Positions 39,959 to 49,644 are shown, counted from the stretch's first letter. The stretch: DNA of 64,000 bases from Nocardia paucivorans NBRC 100373 (GCF_000308675.1 NZ_BAGE01000002.1:28019-92018); one strand, 5' to 3'. Translations and numbers: made by a program. Notes: a model not told the origin generated them from the letters alone.

Positions 39959-41911
39959 CTATGCGCGACTCGTTCGGATCGCCTCGAAGACCTTCGGATC
40001 CACCAGCGTCGAGGTATCTCCGAGCTCCCGCCCCTCGGCGACATCACGAAGCAGACGCCGCATGATCTTGCCGCTGCGGGTCTTGGGCAACTCCGGCACC
40101 ACGTGGATCTCCCGAGGTTTGGCGATCGGACTGATCTCCCGTGCCACCACGCTCCTGAGCTCGTCCACCAGCGCGTCACCGGTATCGGTGGTGCCGGCGG
40201 TGAGGATGACGAAGGCGACGATGCCCTGTCCGGTGGTCTCGTCACTGGCGCCCACCACCGCGGCCTCCGCCACCCCGGCGTGCCCGACCAGCGCGGATTC
40301 CACCTCGGCGGTGGAGATCCGATGGCCGGAAACATTCATGACATCGTCCACGCGGCCGAGTACCCACAGGTCGCCGTCGGCGTCGAGTTTGGCGCCGTCG
40401 CCGGCGAAGTACCAGCCCCGCTCGGCGTACCGGTCCCAATAGGTGGCCTTGTAACGCTCCATATCACCCCAGATGCCGCGCAGCATCGACGGCCAGGGCT
40501 TGTCCAGGACGAGATAGCCGTTGGCCTCGGTCTCCCCGAGCTCGACCCGATTGCCCTCTTCATCGACGACCTGCGCGGAGATGCCGGGTAGCGGAGCCAT
40601 GGCCGCGCCCGGTTTGGCGGCGGTGATGCCCGGCAGCGGCGAGATCATGATGGCGCCCGTCTCGGTCTGCCACCAGGTATCGACAATGGGCGCGCGGTTC
40701 GCGCCGATCACCTCGCGATACCAGCGCCAGGCCTCCGGATTGATGGGTTCGCCCACCGAACCGAGCACCCGGATGCTGGACAGATCGTGCGAATCCGGAA
40801 TCTCTCGGCCCCATTTCATGAAGGTGCGCACCAGCGTCGGGGCGGTGTAGTAGATGCTGACGCCGTACTTCTCGATGATCTGCCAATGCCGGTGTTCGTC
40901 AGGGAAATTCGGCGTCCCCTCGTAGACGACCTGGGTGACCCGATTGGACAGCGGACCGTACACGATGTAGCTGTGTCCGGTCACCCAGCCGATATCGGCG
41001 GTGCACCAGTAGACGTCGCGCCCCGGTTTGTGGTCGAAGACCACATGGTGGGTGTAGGAGACCTGGGTGAGGTATCCACCGCTGGTGTGCAGAATGCCCT
41101 TGGGCTTTCCCGTGGTGCCCGAGGTGTAGAGGATGAACAGCGGGTGTTCGGAGTCGAAGGGCTGGGCCTCGTGCTTCGGGTCGGCGCCGGCCACGGTCTC
41201 GTGCCACCACAGGTCGCGGCCCTCGGTCCACGGAACCTCGATACCGGTTCGGCGGACCACCAGCACATGTTCGACGGAGGCCGGCACATCGCCGTGGGCG
41301 TAGAGTGCCTCGTCCACGGCCTCCTTGAGCGGGGCGGTCTTACCGCGGCGCCACTGGCCGTCGGTGGTGATGACCAGCCGCGCGCCGGCATCGTCGATAC
41401 GCTGCCGCAGCGCGGCCGGAGAGAAGCCCGCGAACACCAGCGAATGCGGTAGCCCGAGTCGCGCGCAGGCCAGCATGGCGACGATGGCCTCGGGGATCAT
41501 CGGCATGTAGATCGCGACCCGGTCGCCCGCGACGAGTCCGAGTTCGGTGAGGTAGTTGGCCGCCCGACCCACCTCGTCGAGCAGTTCGGCGTAGGTGATG
41601 GACCGGGAGTCGCCGGGCTCGCCCTCGAAATGGATGGCCACCTGGTCGCCGTACCCGTCGAGGACATGACGGTCCACGCAGTTGTAGGCGACGTTCAGTT
41701 GGCCGTCGACGAACCATTTCGCGACCGGGGCCTGCGACCAGTCCAGCACCTGGGTCCACGGACGGTGCCAGTGCAAACGTCCGGCCTGTTCTGCCCAGAA
41801 CGCCTCACGATCCTGCTCGGCGCGCTGATAGATACCGGCATCGACGTTCGAGTCGGCCGTGAACTCCGCGCTGGGCGGATACGCCTCCGAGTGTTCGGCG
41901 GTTTCGGTCAT
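39959..41911 (-). CDS. acs: Acetyl-CoA synthetase
   Basis: 650 residues, standard AMP-forming Acs. Adenylate motif ILYTSGTTGKPKGILHTSGG, A5-like PIVDTWWQTETGAIMISPLPG, and the C-terminal hinge and lysine motif PKTRSGKIMRRLLRDV, where the Lys is the site of regulatory acetylation. It activates acetate for growth on acetate or fatty acids; Crp/cAMP and lysine acetylation control it in mycobacteria. Divergent from dppA. No clear Crp site was seen in the 215-nt gap. Confidence 0.97.
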   Translation of the reverse strand: MTETAEHSEAYPPSAEFTADSNVDAGIYQRAEQDREAFWAEQAGRLHWHRPWTQVLDWSQAPVAKWFVDGQLNVAYNCVDRHVLDGYGDQVAIHFEGEPGDSRSITYAELLDEVGRAANYLTELGLVAGDRVAIYMPMIPEAIVAMLACARLGLPHSLVFAGFSPAALRQRIDDAGARLVITTDGQWRRGKTAPLKEAVDEALYAHGDVPASVEHVLVVRRTGIEVPWTEGRDLWWHETVAGADPKHEAQPFDSEHPLFILYTSGTTGKPKGILHTSGGYLTQVSYTHHVVFDHKPGRDVYWCTADIGWVTGHSYIVYGPLSNRVTQVVYEGTPNFPDEHRHWQIIEKYGVSIYYTAPTLVRTFMKWGREIPDSHDLSSIRVLGSVGEPINPEAWRWYREVIGANRAPIVDTWWQTETGAIMISPLPGITAAKPGAAMAPLPGISAQVVDEEGNRVELGETEANGYLVLDKPWPSMLRGIWGDMERYKATYWDRYAERGWYFAGDGAKLDADGDLWVLGRVDDVMNVSGHRISTAEVESALVGHAGVAEAAVVGASDETTGQGIVAFVILTAGTTDTGDALVDELRSVVAREISPIAKPREIHVVPELPKTRSGKIMRRLLRDVAEGRELGDTSTLVDPKVFEAIRTSRA

Positions 41912-42126
41912 CTCGTCACTTCCTTCGGATCACCTGCGTATGCGGGCCGCTCTCGACCCTAACTGTTACCTGCGCCACGTCGAGAAGTTCCTCCCATGTT
42001 TCCGGCGCAGGCACCGGTGGTGTCATACGTAACGGCCTCGGAAAACTCGCCGGTGATCCGGCGCACCACCGGACAGGTCACGGGTGCGGTGGCTATGGTC
42101 GAACGGTCGACTCTTCGTGGTAGGGG

Positions 42127-43752
42127 ATGGGGGTACAGGTGCGCGGCGCGTGGACGGTGACCCGGATCATCGGACTGGTGCTGCTGCTGGTGTGCGCCGC
42201 CGCCCTGCCCGCCTGCACGGTGACCCCGGCCCTGGGCGAGTCCATCGCCGTCAACGGGTCGGAACCGCAGAACCCGTTGGTGCCGTCCAACACCAATGAG
42301 AACGGTGGCGGTCGCATCGTGGACCGGTTGTTCGCCGGGTTGCGCCGCATCGATGCCGACGGCGGCCTGCACGACGAGGTGGCCGAGTCCATCGAGACCA
42401 CCGACCAGCAGCACTACCGGATCAGGTTGAAACCGGGGTGGACGTTCAGCGACGGTTCCCCGGTCACCGCCCATTCGTTCGTGGACGCCTGGAACTACGG
42501 CGCACTGATCACCAATGCGCAGTTGCAGAGCTATACCTACGCGCCCATCGTGGGATTCGACGATGTCCAGGCGGACCCACCACGCGCGCAGACGATGTCG
42601 GGCCTTCGGGTGATCGACGATCTCACCTTCACCGTGGATCTGGTGGCTCCCACCATCGATTTCCGCACCCGACTGGCCTACGCCCCGTTCTATCCGTTGC
42701 CTGAGGCGGCGTTTCGGGATATGGAGGCGTTCGGGCAGCACCCCATCGGCAACGGCCCCTACCGCCTCGCCGACGGCGATGCCTGGCAGCACGACGTGAA
42801 ACTGGAGCTGGTCCCCAACGAAACCTATCGCGGCGGTCGTCCGGCCCGAAACAAAGGCCTCACCTTCATCTTCTACTCCGATTTCGAGGCCGCCTACTCG
42901 GATCTGCTCGCCGGCAATCTGGATGTGCTCGACACCGTTCCGGTGAGCGCGTTGACCGTTGTGGACGACGATCTCGGCGACCGGGCCGTTCAGGCGCCGA
43001 CGGCGCAGAACCAGTGGATCGGAACCCAGCCGGGCCTACCGCACTTCGACGGTGAGGAGGGACAGCTGCGCAGACACGCCATATCGATGGCGATTCACCG
43101 GCAGGCCATCGCCGACAAGATCTTCCGCGGTACCCGCAAACCCCCGCGTGACTACACCTCGAGCGTGCTACCCGGTTTCGATCCGAACCTACCCGGTGCC
43201 GAGGTACTCGAATACAACCCCGACCAGGCGCGCCGGCTATGGGCGCGCGCCGACGAGATATCGCCGTGGAGTGGTCGTTTCGAGATCGCCTACAACGCCG
43301 ATGGTGGCCACCAGCCCTGGGTGGATGCCGTTGCCAACAGCATCAAGAACACACTGGGCATCGATGCGGTGGGTATCGCATATCCGACGTTCAAACAGTT
43401 GCGGGACCGGATCACCACCCGCAGCGTCGGCCGGGCCTTCCGATCCGGTTGGCAGGGCGACTATCCCACCATGTTGCAGTTCCTGGAACCGAGTTTCCTG
43501 AGCCATTCGGAGACCAACGACTTCGACTACCGCAACCCAGAATTCGACTCGTTCATCGCGGCGGCCGAGGCGGCGCCCACCGAATCCGAGTCGTGGCGGT
43601 GGGTCGGGCGGGCCCAGCAGGTGCTGTTGCGTGATCTGCCGACCATCCCGATCTTCGACTACGTGAACACCGCCGGTTATTCCGAACGGGTCCACAATGT
43701 CATCTTCGCCTGGAACGGGTTGGCCGACTTCGAAAACATCGAGCTGAAATGA
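42127..43752 (+). CDS. dppA: Peptide/heme ABC transporter substrate-binding lipoprotein DppA
   Basis: 541 residues with a lipoprotein signal: basic start, hydrophobic IIGLVLLLVCAAALPAC with lipobox LPAC. Family-5 solute-binding protein features include EPQNPLVPSNTNENGGGRI, WTFSDGSPVTAHSFVDAWNYG and NPEFDSFIAAAEAAPTE. A GTG 12 nt later is an alternative start. It presents dipeptides or heme to DppBC; in M. tuberculosis DppABCD imports heme. First gene of dppABCD. Confidence 0.93.
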   Translation: MGVQVRGAWTVTRIIGLVLLLVCAAALPACTVTPALGESIAVNGSEPQNPLVPSNTNENGGGRIVDRLFAGLRRIDADGGLHDEVAESIETTDQQHYRIRLKPGWTFSDGSPVTAHSFVDAWNYGALITNAQLQSYTYAPIVGFDDVQADPPRAQTMSGLRVIDDLTFTVDLVAPTIDFRTRLAYAPFYPLPEAAFRDMEAFGQHPIGNGPYRLADGDAWQHDVKLELVPNETYRGGRPARNKGLTFIFYSDFEAAYSDLLAGNLDVLDTVPVSALTVVDDDLGDRAVQAPTAQNQWIGTQPGLPHFDGEEGQLRRHAISMAIHRQAIADKIFRGTRKPPRDYTSSVLPGFDPNLPGAEVLEYNPDQARRLWARADEISPWSGRFEIAYNADGGHQPWVDAVANSIKNTLGIDAVGIAYPTFKQLRDRITTRSVGRAFRSGWQGDYPTMLQFLEPSFLSHSETNDFDYRNPEFDSFIAAAEAAPTESESWRWVGRAQQVLLRDLPTIPIFDYVNTAGYSERVHNVIFAWNGLADFENIELK

Positions 43753-43794
43753 GCGGTTGGCGAACGCGATTCCGGGAGACTACGAGGAGAACCT

Positions 43795-44721
43795 ATGGCG
43801 TGGTACATCGGGCGGCGACTGCTGCAGATGATCCCGGTGTTCTTCGGCGCGACCCTGCTGATCTACTTCCTGATCTATCGGGTCTCCGGGGGCTCGGTCG
43901 CCGCGTTCGCCGGTGAGCGCACCCTGACCCCCGCCCTGGAAGCGCAACTGCGCGCCCGCTATCACCTCGACCGATCGTTCCTGGTGCAGTATCTGTACTA
44001 CCTGAAGGGAATCTTCACCCTCGATCTGGGCACCTCGTTCTCCGGGCGGCCGGTGAAGGACGAACTGGCCCGTGCGTTCCCGATCACCTTCCGATTGGCC
44101 TTCCTGGCCGTGGTGTTCGAAACGGTTTTCGGCGTGCTCTTCGGGGTCTTCGCCGGTCTGCGCAAGGGCAGACCGTTCGACTCGATCATGTTGGTGCTCA
44201 GCCTGGTGGTGATCGCGATACCGGTCTTCGTCCTGGGTTTTCTGGCCCAGTACTTCTTCGGGGTCGAATGGGGGATCGCGCCGGTCACGGTGGGTGCGAA
44301 CGCGAGTTTCTCCAGACTCGTCGTTCCCGCCCTGGTGCTCGGCATGCTGTCGTTCGCCTATGTGCTGCGGCTGACCAGGAACTCGATCGCGGAAAACATG
44401 GACGCCGACCATGTGCGCACCGCGACCGCGAAGGGACTGGGTCGGCGGCGCGTGGTGACCGTACACATTCTGCGCAATTCACTCATCCCGGTGGTTACCT
44501 TCGTCGGGGCTGATCTGGGCGCGTTGATGGGCGGCGCCATCGTCACCGAGGGCATCTTCAATATCCCCGGTATCGGCGGCACGCTCTATCAGGCCGTGGT
44601 ACGGGGAGAAGCGCCGACCGTGGTCTCCTTCGTCACCGTACTGATCGTCGTCTTCCTGCTCACCAACTTGGTGGTGGACCTGCTGTACGTGGTTCTCGAT
44701 CCGCGGATCCGCTATGCCTGA
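43795..44721 (+). CDS. dppB: ABC transporter permease DppB
   Basis: 308 residues starting MAWYIGRRLLQMIPVFFGATLLIYFLIY, the DppB/OppB N-terminus. Six membrane helices are expected; the binding-protein-dependent EAA loop reads DADHVRTATAKGLGRRRVVTVH. AGGAGAACCT precedes the ATG. It forms the membrane channel with DppC. Confidence 0.95.
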   Translation: MAWYIGRRLLQMIPVFFGATLLIYFLIYRVSGGSVAAFAGERTLTPALEAQLRARYHLDRSFLVQYLYYLKGIFTLDLGTSFSGRPVKDELARAFPITFRLAFLAVVFETVFGVLFGVFAGLRKGRPFDSIMLVLSLVVIAIPVFVLGFLAQYFFGVEWGIAPVTVGANASFSRLVVPALVLGMLSFAYVLRLTRNSIAENMDADHVRTATAKGLGRRRVVTVHILRNSLIPVVTFVGADLGALMGGAIVTEGIFNIPGIGGTLYQAVVRGEAPTVVSFVTVLIVVFLLTNLVVDLLYVVLDPRIRYA

Positions 44722-44735
44722 ACAGGAGTGTGGTC

Positions 44736-45695
44736 ATGCCCGATGAGCGGTCCCCGATTCGGCCGGGGCAACAGCGTTGGGTCGCGCCTCCCGAAGAGGT
44801 GCCGGTCGAGGCCGTCGACCGGGTGGATATCAGCGGGGCACCGCGGGGGCTGTGGGGGGAGGCATGGCAGGGATTGCGGCGCAATCCGCTGTTCTTCGTC
44901 TCCGTCGCGCTCATTGTCATCGTGCTGGTGGTCGCGGCGTTTCCCGGACTGTTCACCGATCAGGACCCGCGGTACTGCGTGATCGAGAACAGTCTGCTGC
45001 CGCCGAACGCGCACCATTGGTTCGGATTCGATCTACAGGGCTGTGATATCTACGCGCGCACCGTTTACGGGGCTCGCGCCTCGGTACTGACCGGGGTTGG
45101 CGCGGCCCTGCTGTTCGTACTGGTCGGCGCGACATTGGGGGCGCTTGCCGGCTACTATGGCGGCGCACTCGATTCGATCATCTCGCGTATCTCCGAGATC
45201 GTCTATGCAATACCGCTCATGCTCGCGGCCATCGTGCTCATGCAGTTGTCGCAGGAGCGCACCATCTGGCTGGTGATCGTCACCCTGGCCGGATTCACCT
45301 GGCCACAGGCGGGGCGGATCGCGCGCGGGGCGGTCATCTCCGCCAAGAACAGCGAGTACACACTGGCGGCGCAGGCGCTGGGAGCCTCGCGGTTCGACAT
45401 TCTGGTACGGCATGTCCTGCCGAACTCGCTCGGGCCGGTGCTCGTGGTGACCACCATCTGGTTGGGTGTTTTCATCGTCACGGAGGCGACCCTGTCGTTC
45501 CTCGGTGTCGGGCTGCCGCCGACGGAGATTTCCTGGGGCGCCGATATCGCCACCGGTCAGCAGCAGTTGCGCGGGGGGTCGCTGATCCTCTTCTATCCGG
45601 CTGCCGCGCTGGCCTTGACCGTACTCGGGTTCATCGTGCTCGGTGACGCGCTGGGTGACGCCCTCGATCCCAAATCTCGCAGGAGGCGCCCATGA
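44736..45695 (+). CDS. dppC: ABC transporter permease DppC
   Basis: 319 residues from ATG 44736, chosen because AGGAG lies 7 nt upstream; a GTG two codons earlier is too close. A long soluble N-terminus is followed by DppC-type helices, with EYTLAAQALGASRFDILVRHVLPNSLGP as the EAA loop. The stop overlaps the ATG of dppD by 4 nt. Confidence 0.95.
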   Translation: MPDERSPIRPGQQRWVAPPEEVPVEAVDRVDISGAPRGLWGEAWQGLRRNPLFFVSVALIVIVLVVAAFPGLFTDQDPRYCVIENSLLPPNAHHWFGFDLQGCDIYARTVYGARASVLTGVGAALLFVLVGATLGALAGYYGGALDSIISRISEIVYAIPLMLAAIVLMQLSQERTIWLVIVTLAGFTWPQAGRIARGAVISAKNSEYTLAAQALGASRFDILVRHVLPNSLGPVLVVTTIWLGVFIVTEATLSFLGVGLPPTEISWGADIATGQQQLRGGSLILFYPAAALALTVLGFIVLGDALGDALDPKSRRRRP

Positions 45696-47389
45696 CCGGT
45701 CGGCCGACCACAATCGATCCCGACAGCCCGCTCCTGACGGTCCGCGATCTGCGTATCGCCTTCGGGACGGGGGCGAACCAGGTCGATGCGGTGCGTGGTG
45801 TCGACCTGACCGTCCATCGGGGACAGACCGTTGCCGTCGTTGGGGAGAGCGGGTCCGGGAAATCGACCACCGCCCATGCGATCATCGGTCTGCTGCCGCG
45901 CGGGGGGCGAGTGGTGTCCGGAAGCATTCGTTTCGATGGCCGCGAATTGACCGAGGCCTCGCGGGCACAACTGGTGCGGTTGCGGGGAACCGGGATCGGT
46001 TTCGTACCGCAGGATCCGATGTCGAACCTGAACCCCGTGTGGAAGATCGGTTTCCAGCTCCGGGAAACGCTCGCCGCGAACGGTATCGCCCGCGGCCGGG
46101 CGGCTCGGGAGCGCGCCGTGGAACTGCTCGAAGCAGCCGGGATACCGGATGCCGAGTACCGGCTCGACCGGTATCCGCACGAACTGTCCGGCGGACTGCG
46201 GCAGCGTGCGCTGATAGCCATGGCCCTCTCCGGGCGGCCGGACCTGCTCATCGCCGACGAACCGACCTCGGCCCTGGACGTGACCGTGCAGCGGCAGATA
46301 CTCGACCATATCGGCAGGCTCACCTCGGAACTCGGGACCGCGATGCTACTCATCACCCATGATCTGGGGCTGGCCGCCGAACGCGCCGAGCACCTGGTGG
46401 TGATGTACCGGGGGCGGGTCGTGGAGTCCGGCCCCGCGGCCGAGCTACTGCGCGACCCGCGTCACGAATACACCCGGAGGTTGGTGGACTCGGCACCCTC
46501 ACTGGCATCGGCGCGCCGCCCGCAACGGCGGAGCCGGATATCGGTCACCGCCGGACCGGCGGGTGATGTGATGGACGAAGCCGCGCCGGAAACGGCTCCG
46601 ATTCTGGCGGCCGACCGGCTCACCAAGAGATATCGGGTCCGAGGATCGGTGCCCTGGAAGTCGACGGAACGCGTGGCGGCGGAGGATATCTCGTTTCGGC
46701 TTCGTCGCGGCACCACCACCGCCCTGGTCGGTGAATCGGGGTCCGGGAAATCCACTGTCGCTCAGCTCGTCCTGGGGCTGATATCCCCGAGCTCGGGGTC
46801 GGTCCGTTTCGACGGCAAGGACATCACCCGGATGAACCACGCCGAACAACTCGGTTTCCGCCGACGCGTGCAACCGGTGTTCCAGAACCCGTACGGATCC
46901 CTGGACCCGATGTACTCGATCCACCGCTGCCTGCTCGAGCCGCTGCGTATCCACGGCATCGGCACCCGAGCGGAACGTGAGGCCCGGATACGGGAGTTGC
47001 TCGACCAAGTGGCGCTGCCCGCCAATGTGCTCGGTCGTTACCCGAGCGAACTGTCGGGTGGACAGCGGCAGCGGGTGGCAATTGCCCGCGCGCTGGCGTC
47101 GGGACCGGAACTGCTGGTCTGCGACGAGGCCGTGTCCGCACTCGACGTCCTGGTCCAGGCGCAGATCCTGAACCTGCTCGATGAACTGCAGGATCGGCTC
47201 GGCCTGAGCTACCTGTTCATCACACACGACCTCGCCGTGGTTCGGCAGATCGCCGATGAGGTGCTTGTCATGCAGGGCGGTCGTATCGTCGAGGCAGCGG
47301 GCACCGAGGAAATCTTCACCGCCCCGCGGGAGGAATACACCCGGCGATTGCTCGCGGCGATTCCGGGACGGGACCTGCTCGTGGGGTGA
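45692..47389 (+). CDS. dppD: Tandem ABC ATPase DppD (two nucleotide-binding domains)
   Basis: 565 residues with two complete NBDs. First: Walker A VVGESGSGKSTTAHAI, signature ELSGGLRQRALIA, Walker B LLIADEPTS. Second, from about residue 300: LVGESGSGKSTVAQLV, ELSGGQRQRVAIA, LLVCDEAVSALDV. The second Walker B has DEAVSA where most have DEPTSA. It fuses the DppD and DppF roles in one chain and energises the importer. Confidence 0.95.
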   Translation: MTGRPTTIDPDSPLLTVRDLRIAFGTGANQVDAVRGVDLTVHRGQTVAVVGESGSGKSTTAHAIIGLLPRGGRVVSGSIRFDGRELTEASRAQLVRLRGTGIGFVPQDPMSNLNPVWKIGFQLRETLAANGIARGRAARERAVELLEAAGIPDAEYRLDRYPHELSGGLRQRALIAMALSGRPDLLIADEPTSALDVTVQRQILDHIGRLTSELGTAMLLITHDLGLAAERAEHLVVMYRGRVVESGPAAELLRDPRHEYTRRLVDSAPSLASARRPQRRSRISVTAGPAGDVMDEAAPETAPILAADRLTKRYRVRGSVPWKSTERVAAEDISFRLRRGTTTALVGESGSGKSTVAQLVLGLISPSSGSVRFDGKDITRMNHAEQLGFRRRVQPVFQNPYGSLDPMYSIHRCLLEPLRIHGIGTRAEREARIRELLDQVALPANVLGRYPSELSGGQRQRVAIARALASGPELLVCDEAVSALDVLVQAQILNLLDELQDRLGLSYLFITHDLAVVRQIADEVLVMQGGRIVEAAGTEEIFTAPREEYTRRLLAAIPGRDLLVG

Positions 47390-47416
47390 CCGGGCCCGCG
47401 GCAGTAGCCTCGTCCC

Positions 47417-48160
47417 GTGACCGATCCGCTGCAACCTCTCGTCGACCTGCCCGGTGTGCGCGCGGCCGCCGACAAGGCCCGTGACGCCCTCGCCGAGGTC
47501 CATCGACACAAGGCGAACCGACGCGGTTGGCCCGCCACGGCCGCCGAGGCAGCGGTGCGGGCGGCGCGTTCCTCGGCGGCGATCGACGGTGGCAGTACCC
47601 AACTGCCTGCCGATGGTGCCCCCGATCCGATTCTGGCCGGTGCGCTGCGGGTGGGGCAGGCATTGGACGGGGATGGTCTGCGTAATCTGACCGGTGTCTG
47701 GCAGCGGGCGCCGTTGCAGGCATTGGCCCGTCTACATCTGCTCGCCGCGGCGGACCTGGTGGAGGACAAGGACCGGCTGGGCCGCCCTCGGGCCGATACG
47801 GGGGTTTCCGAGCGCCTGGATCTACTCGCGCAGACGGTGCTCGGATCCGCGGCGCCGGCCCCGGTGGTGGCCGCCGTGGTGCACGGTGAGCTGCTCTCTC
47901 TCCAACCCTTCGGTTCCGCGGACGGGATCGTGGCGCGGGCGGCCGCTCGATTGGTCACGGTGTCCAGCGGGCTGGACCCGCATGCTCTGGGAGTGCCCGA
48001 AGTGTTCTGGTTGCGGCGGCGGCAGGCGTATCTGGATGGCGCCGCCGGATTCGCCACCGGGACCGCCGAAGGAGTCGGCGGCTGGGTGATTTTGTGCTGC
48101 GGCGCACTGGAGGACGGTGCGCGCGAGGCGATGTCGATCGCGAATGCCGCCGCCGGCTGA
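47417..48160 (+). CDS. Fic-like fold protein with a degenerate active site
   Basis: 247 residues from GTG 47417. The N-terminal SSAAIDGGST resembles the SSxIEG start of Fic proteins, and LSLQPFGSADGIVARAAARL lies where the Fic motif HPFxDGNGRxxR should be, but the catalytic His and the NGR are absent. The rest is all-helical. Positional counterpart Rv3662c is hypothetical. If it is a Fic relative, it would not AMPylate by the normal mechanism. Follows dppD after 27 nt and may be cotranscribed. Confidence 0.7.
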   Translation: MTDPLQPLVDLPGVRAAADKARDALAEVHRHKANRRGWPATAAEAAVRAARSSAAIDGGSTQLPADGAPDPILAGALRVGQALDGDGLRNLTGVWQRAPLQALARLHLLAAADLVEDKDRLGRPRADTGVSERLDLLAQTVLGSAAPAPVVAAVVHGELLSLQPFGSADGIVARAAARLVTVSSGLDPHALGVPEVFWLRRRQAYLDGAAGFATGTAEGVGGWVILCCGALEDGAREAMSIANAAAG

Positions 48161-48492
48161 TAGGGGCGTACACATCGAAGCGGGCGGCGTTGTCGCTGTA
48201 GACGACCTCACCGCCCGCTAGCACGGACCGCCGGGGTACCAAGCGTGCTGGAATGGGTTGTGTTCACGGCCTCGGCGTTCCTCCGGGGCTCACCACGGCT
48301 CATCCCCGCAGACTGTGCGAGGCATCGCCGCCGGCGATCCGGATTTCGCAGGCCCACAACGCTTTTGCCTTTATCGCGGCGAGCTCCGCGTGGGTTCCTG
48401 GCGTCCGTGCCGGGAAGGATGGTCGGGAGACTGCACCTTCTCTTCCGGTTCAGCCTTGGCCTTCCGTCCTTCCGTGCCTCCATTTTTACCAC

Positions 48493-48508
48493 TGTGAGCG
48501 CACTCACA
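48493..48508. promoter_or_regulatory. Consensus Crp site
   Basis: TGTGAGCGCACTCACA, an exact TGTGA-N6-TCACA site; the dyad extends one pair further (48492-48509). It sits in the spacer of a possible minus-strand promoter (TTGCTG, 18 bp, TAAAAA). Confidence 0.65.
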
Positions 48509-48535
48509 GCAAGTGCCGACCGGGTATCGAACCTC

Positions 48536-48568
48536 GGAATTTCGATCGGAGTTCTAGCTCGAAATTCC
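48536..48568. repeat. 10-bp inverted repeat between Crp-type sites
   Basis: GGAATTTCGA (48536-48545) and TCGAAATTCC (48559-48568), 13-nt spacer. A/T-rich compared with its surroundings; operator or hairpin. Confidence 0.55.
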
Positions 48569-48598
48569 TGGTCGTCAGCCCATCAATGGCGGTTAGCG

Positions 48599-48616
48599 CA
48601 GTGAATCTTCTCACTG
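48599..48616. promoter_or_regulatory. Second Crp-like dyad
   Basis: CAGTGA-ATCTTC-TCACTG: perfect GTGA-N6-TCAC core with 6-bp arms, 90 nt from the consensus site and overlapping the 3' flank of the HAD gene. Confidence 0.45.
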
Positions 48617-48647
48617 TTGGTGTATGCCCGGTGGGAGCCGGCCGGGA

Positions 48648-49481
48648 TCAGCGGCGGCGTAGGAAACGGTAGGTGAGCGCACCTGCGACCATCGCGCTCA
48701 GGCCCACTCCGACCGCGGCCAGGGTTGTCGACGACGGTGCCTGGAATCGCGCCCATAGTGATACCGGATTGGAAAAGGTTAGTATCGGCCAACCCCGGGC
48801 CGTCGCCTCGCGACGCAGATTCCGGTCGGGATTCACCGCCGTGGGGTGACCGACCGCGGCGAGCATCGGCAGATCGGTGATCGAGTCGGAATAGGCGTAG
48901 CACCGGGACAGGTCGTACCCCGCCTCGGCGGCAAGCTTTTCCATCGCGGTGACCTTGCCCTCGCCGTAGCAGTAGAACTCCACCTCGCCGGTGTACTTGC
49001 CGTCCACCACGGTCATACGGGTTGCCGCGGTGTGGGTGGCGCCCAGCGCCTCGGCGATCGGCCCGACGATCTCCTCACCCGAGGCGGAGACGATGACCAC
49101 ATCGTGGCCGCGGATCTTGTGATCGGCGATCAGATCGAGCGCCTCCGCGTAGATCAGCGGCTCGACCAGTTCGTGAAGTGTCTCGGACACGATCGATCTC
49201 ACCTGCTCGACATCCCAGCCGGCGCACATATCGGTCAGATGTGCCCGCATTCGTTCCATCTGATCGTGATCGGCTCCGGAGAGTAGGAACATGAAGTGCG
49301 CATAGCTGCTCTCCAGAACGGTACGACGATTGATCAGCCCCTGGGCGAAGAAGGGTTTGCTGAATACGTATGCGCTCGACTTCGCGATCAGTGTTTTGTC
49401 GAGGTCGAAAAAGGCGGCGATACGGCCGTTCCGGCAGCTCGCGTCGTTCGGAGATCCTGTTGTGTTGCCAAGGGCGGTCAC
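48648..49481 (-). CDS. HAD-IB family (SerB-like) phosphatase with C-terminal membrane anchor
   Basis: 277 residues from GTG 49481. HAD motif I AAFFDLDKTLIAKSS, motif II VVIVSASGEEI, motif III region GEGKVTAMEK and motif IV YSDSITDLPMLAAVGHP. The C-terminus ends in one membrane span (LAAVGVGLSAMVAGALTYRFLRRR), so it is tail-anchored. Family members dephosphorylate phosphoserine or lipid head groups; Rv3661 is the counterpart. Divergent from the 6C RNA and the ssd-tad locus. Confidence 0.9.
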   Translation of the reverse strand: MTALGNTTGSPNDASCRNGRIAAFFDLDKTLIAKSSAYVFSKPFFAQGLINRRTVLESSYAHFMFLLSGADHDQMERMRAHLTDMCAGWDVEQVRSIVSETLHELVEPLIYAEALDLIADHKIRGHDVVIVSASGEEIVGPIAEALGATHTAATRMTVVDGKYTGEVEFYCYGEGKVTAMEKLAAEAGYDLSRCYAYSDSITDLPMLAAVGHPTAVNPDRNLRREATARGWPILTFSNPVSLWARFQAPSSTTLAAVGVGLSAMVAGALTYRFLRRR

Positions 49482-49644
49482 ACGTCCAGGATAGGCATCG
49501 CAATTGTGCGGATCCGGTCTCCCGCGCCTCACTCGGCGGTCATACCCGGTGGCTTTTCCGGCTGTGCTGTAGGTAACACGACACAAGGATCTTTTCCCGA
49601 GTCGGACTTGCATGGTGGCCGGTTCTTGGGTGTAGTATTGCTGG

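Larger units (their letters stand above)
48161..48647. other. Gene-free convergent intergenic region with Crp-type dyads
   Basis: 487 nt between two converging genes. No frame has coding character; a basic 91-99 codon minus-strand frame uses rare AGG/AGA codons. It contains two GTGA-N6-TCAC dyads and a 10-bp inverted repeat between them (listed separately), plus a minus-strand promoter-like pair TTGCTG/TAAAAA. These suggest an unannotated transcript, possibly a small RNA. Confidence 0.55.

Noticed and set aside
48240..48400. Possible c-di-AMP (ydaO-type) riboswitch on the minus strand, from a CGGAGGAACGCC segment
   Set aside because: The defining GCCGAATCC and GGGGTGAATC blocks are absent and no downstream gene lies in the right direction.
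48208..48507. Basic minus-strand reading frame of 91-99 codons in the Crp-dyad region
   Set aside because: Rare AGG/AGA codons are frequent, third-position G+C is not as in neighbours, and no domain is visible; a non-coding explanation is better.
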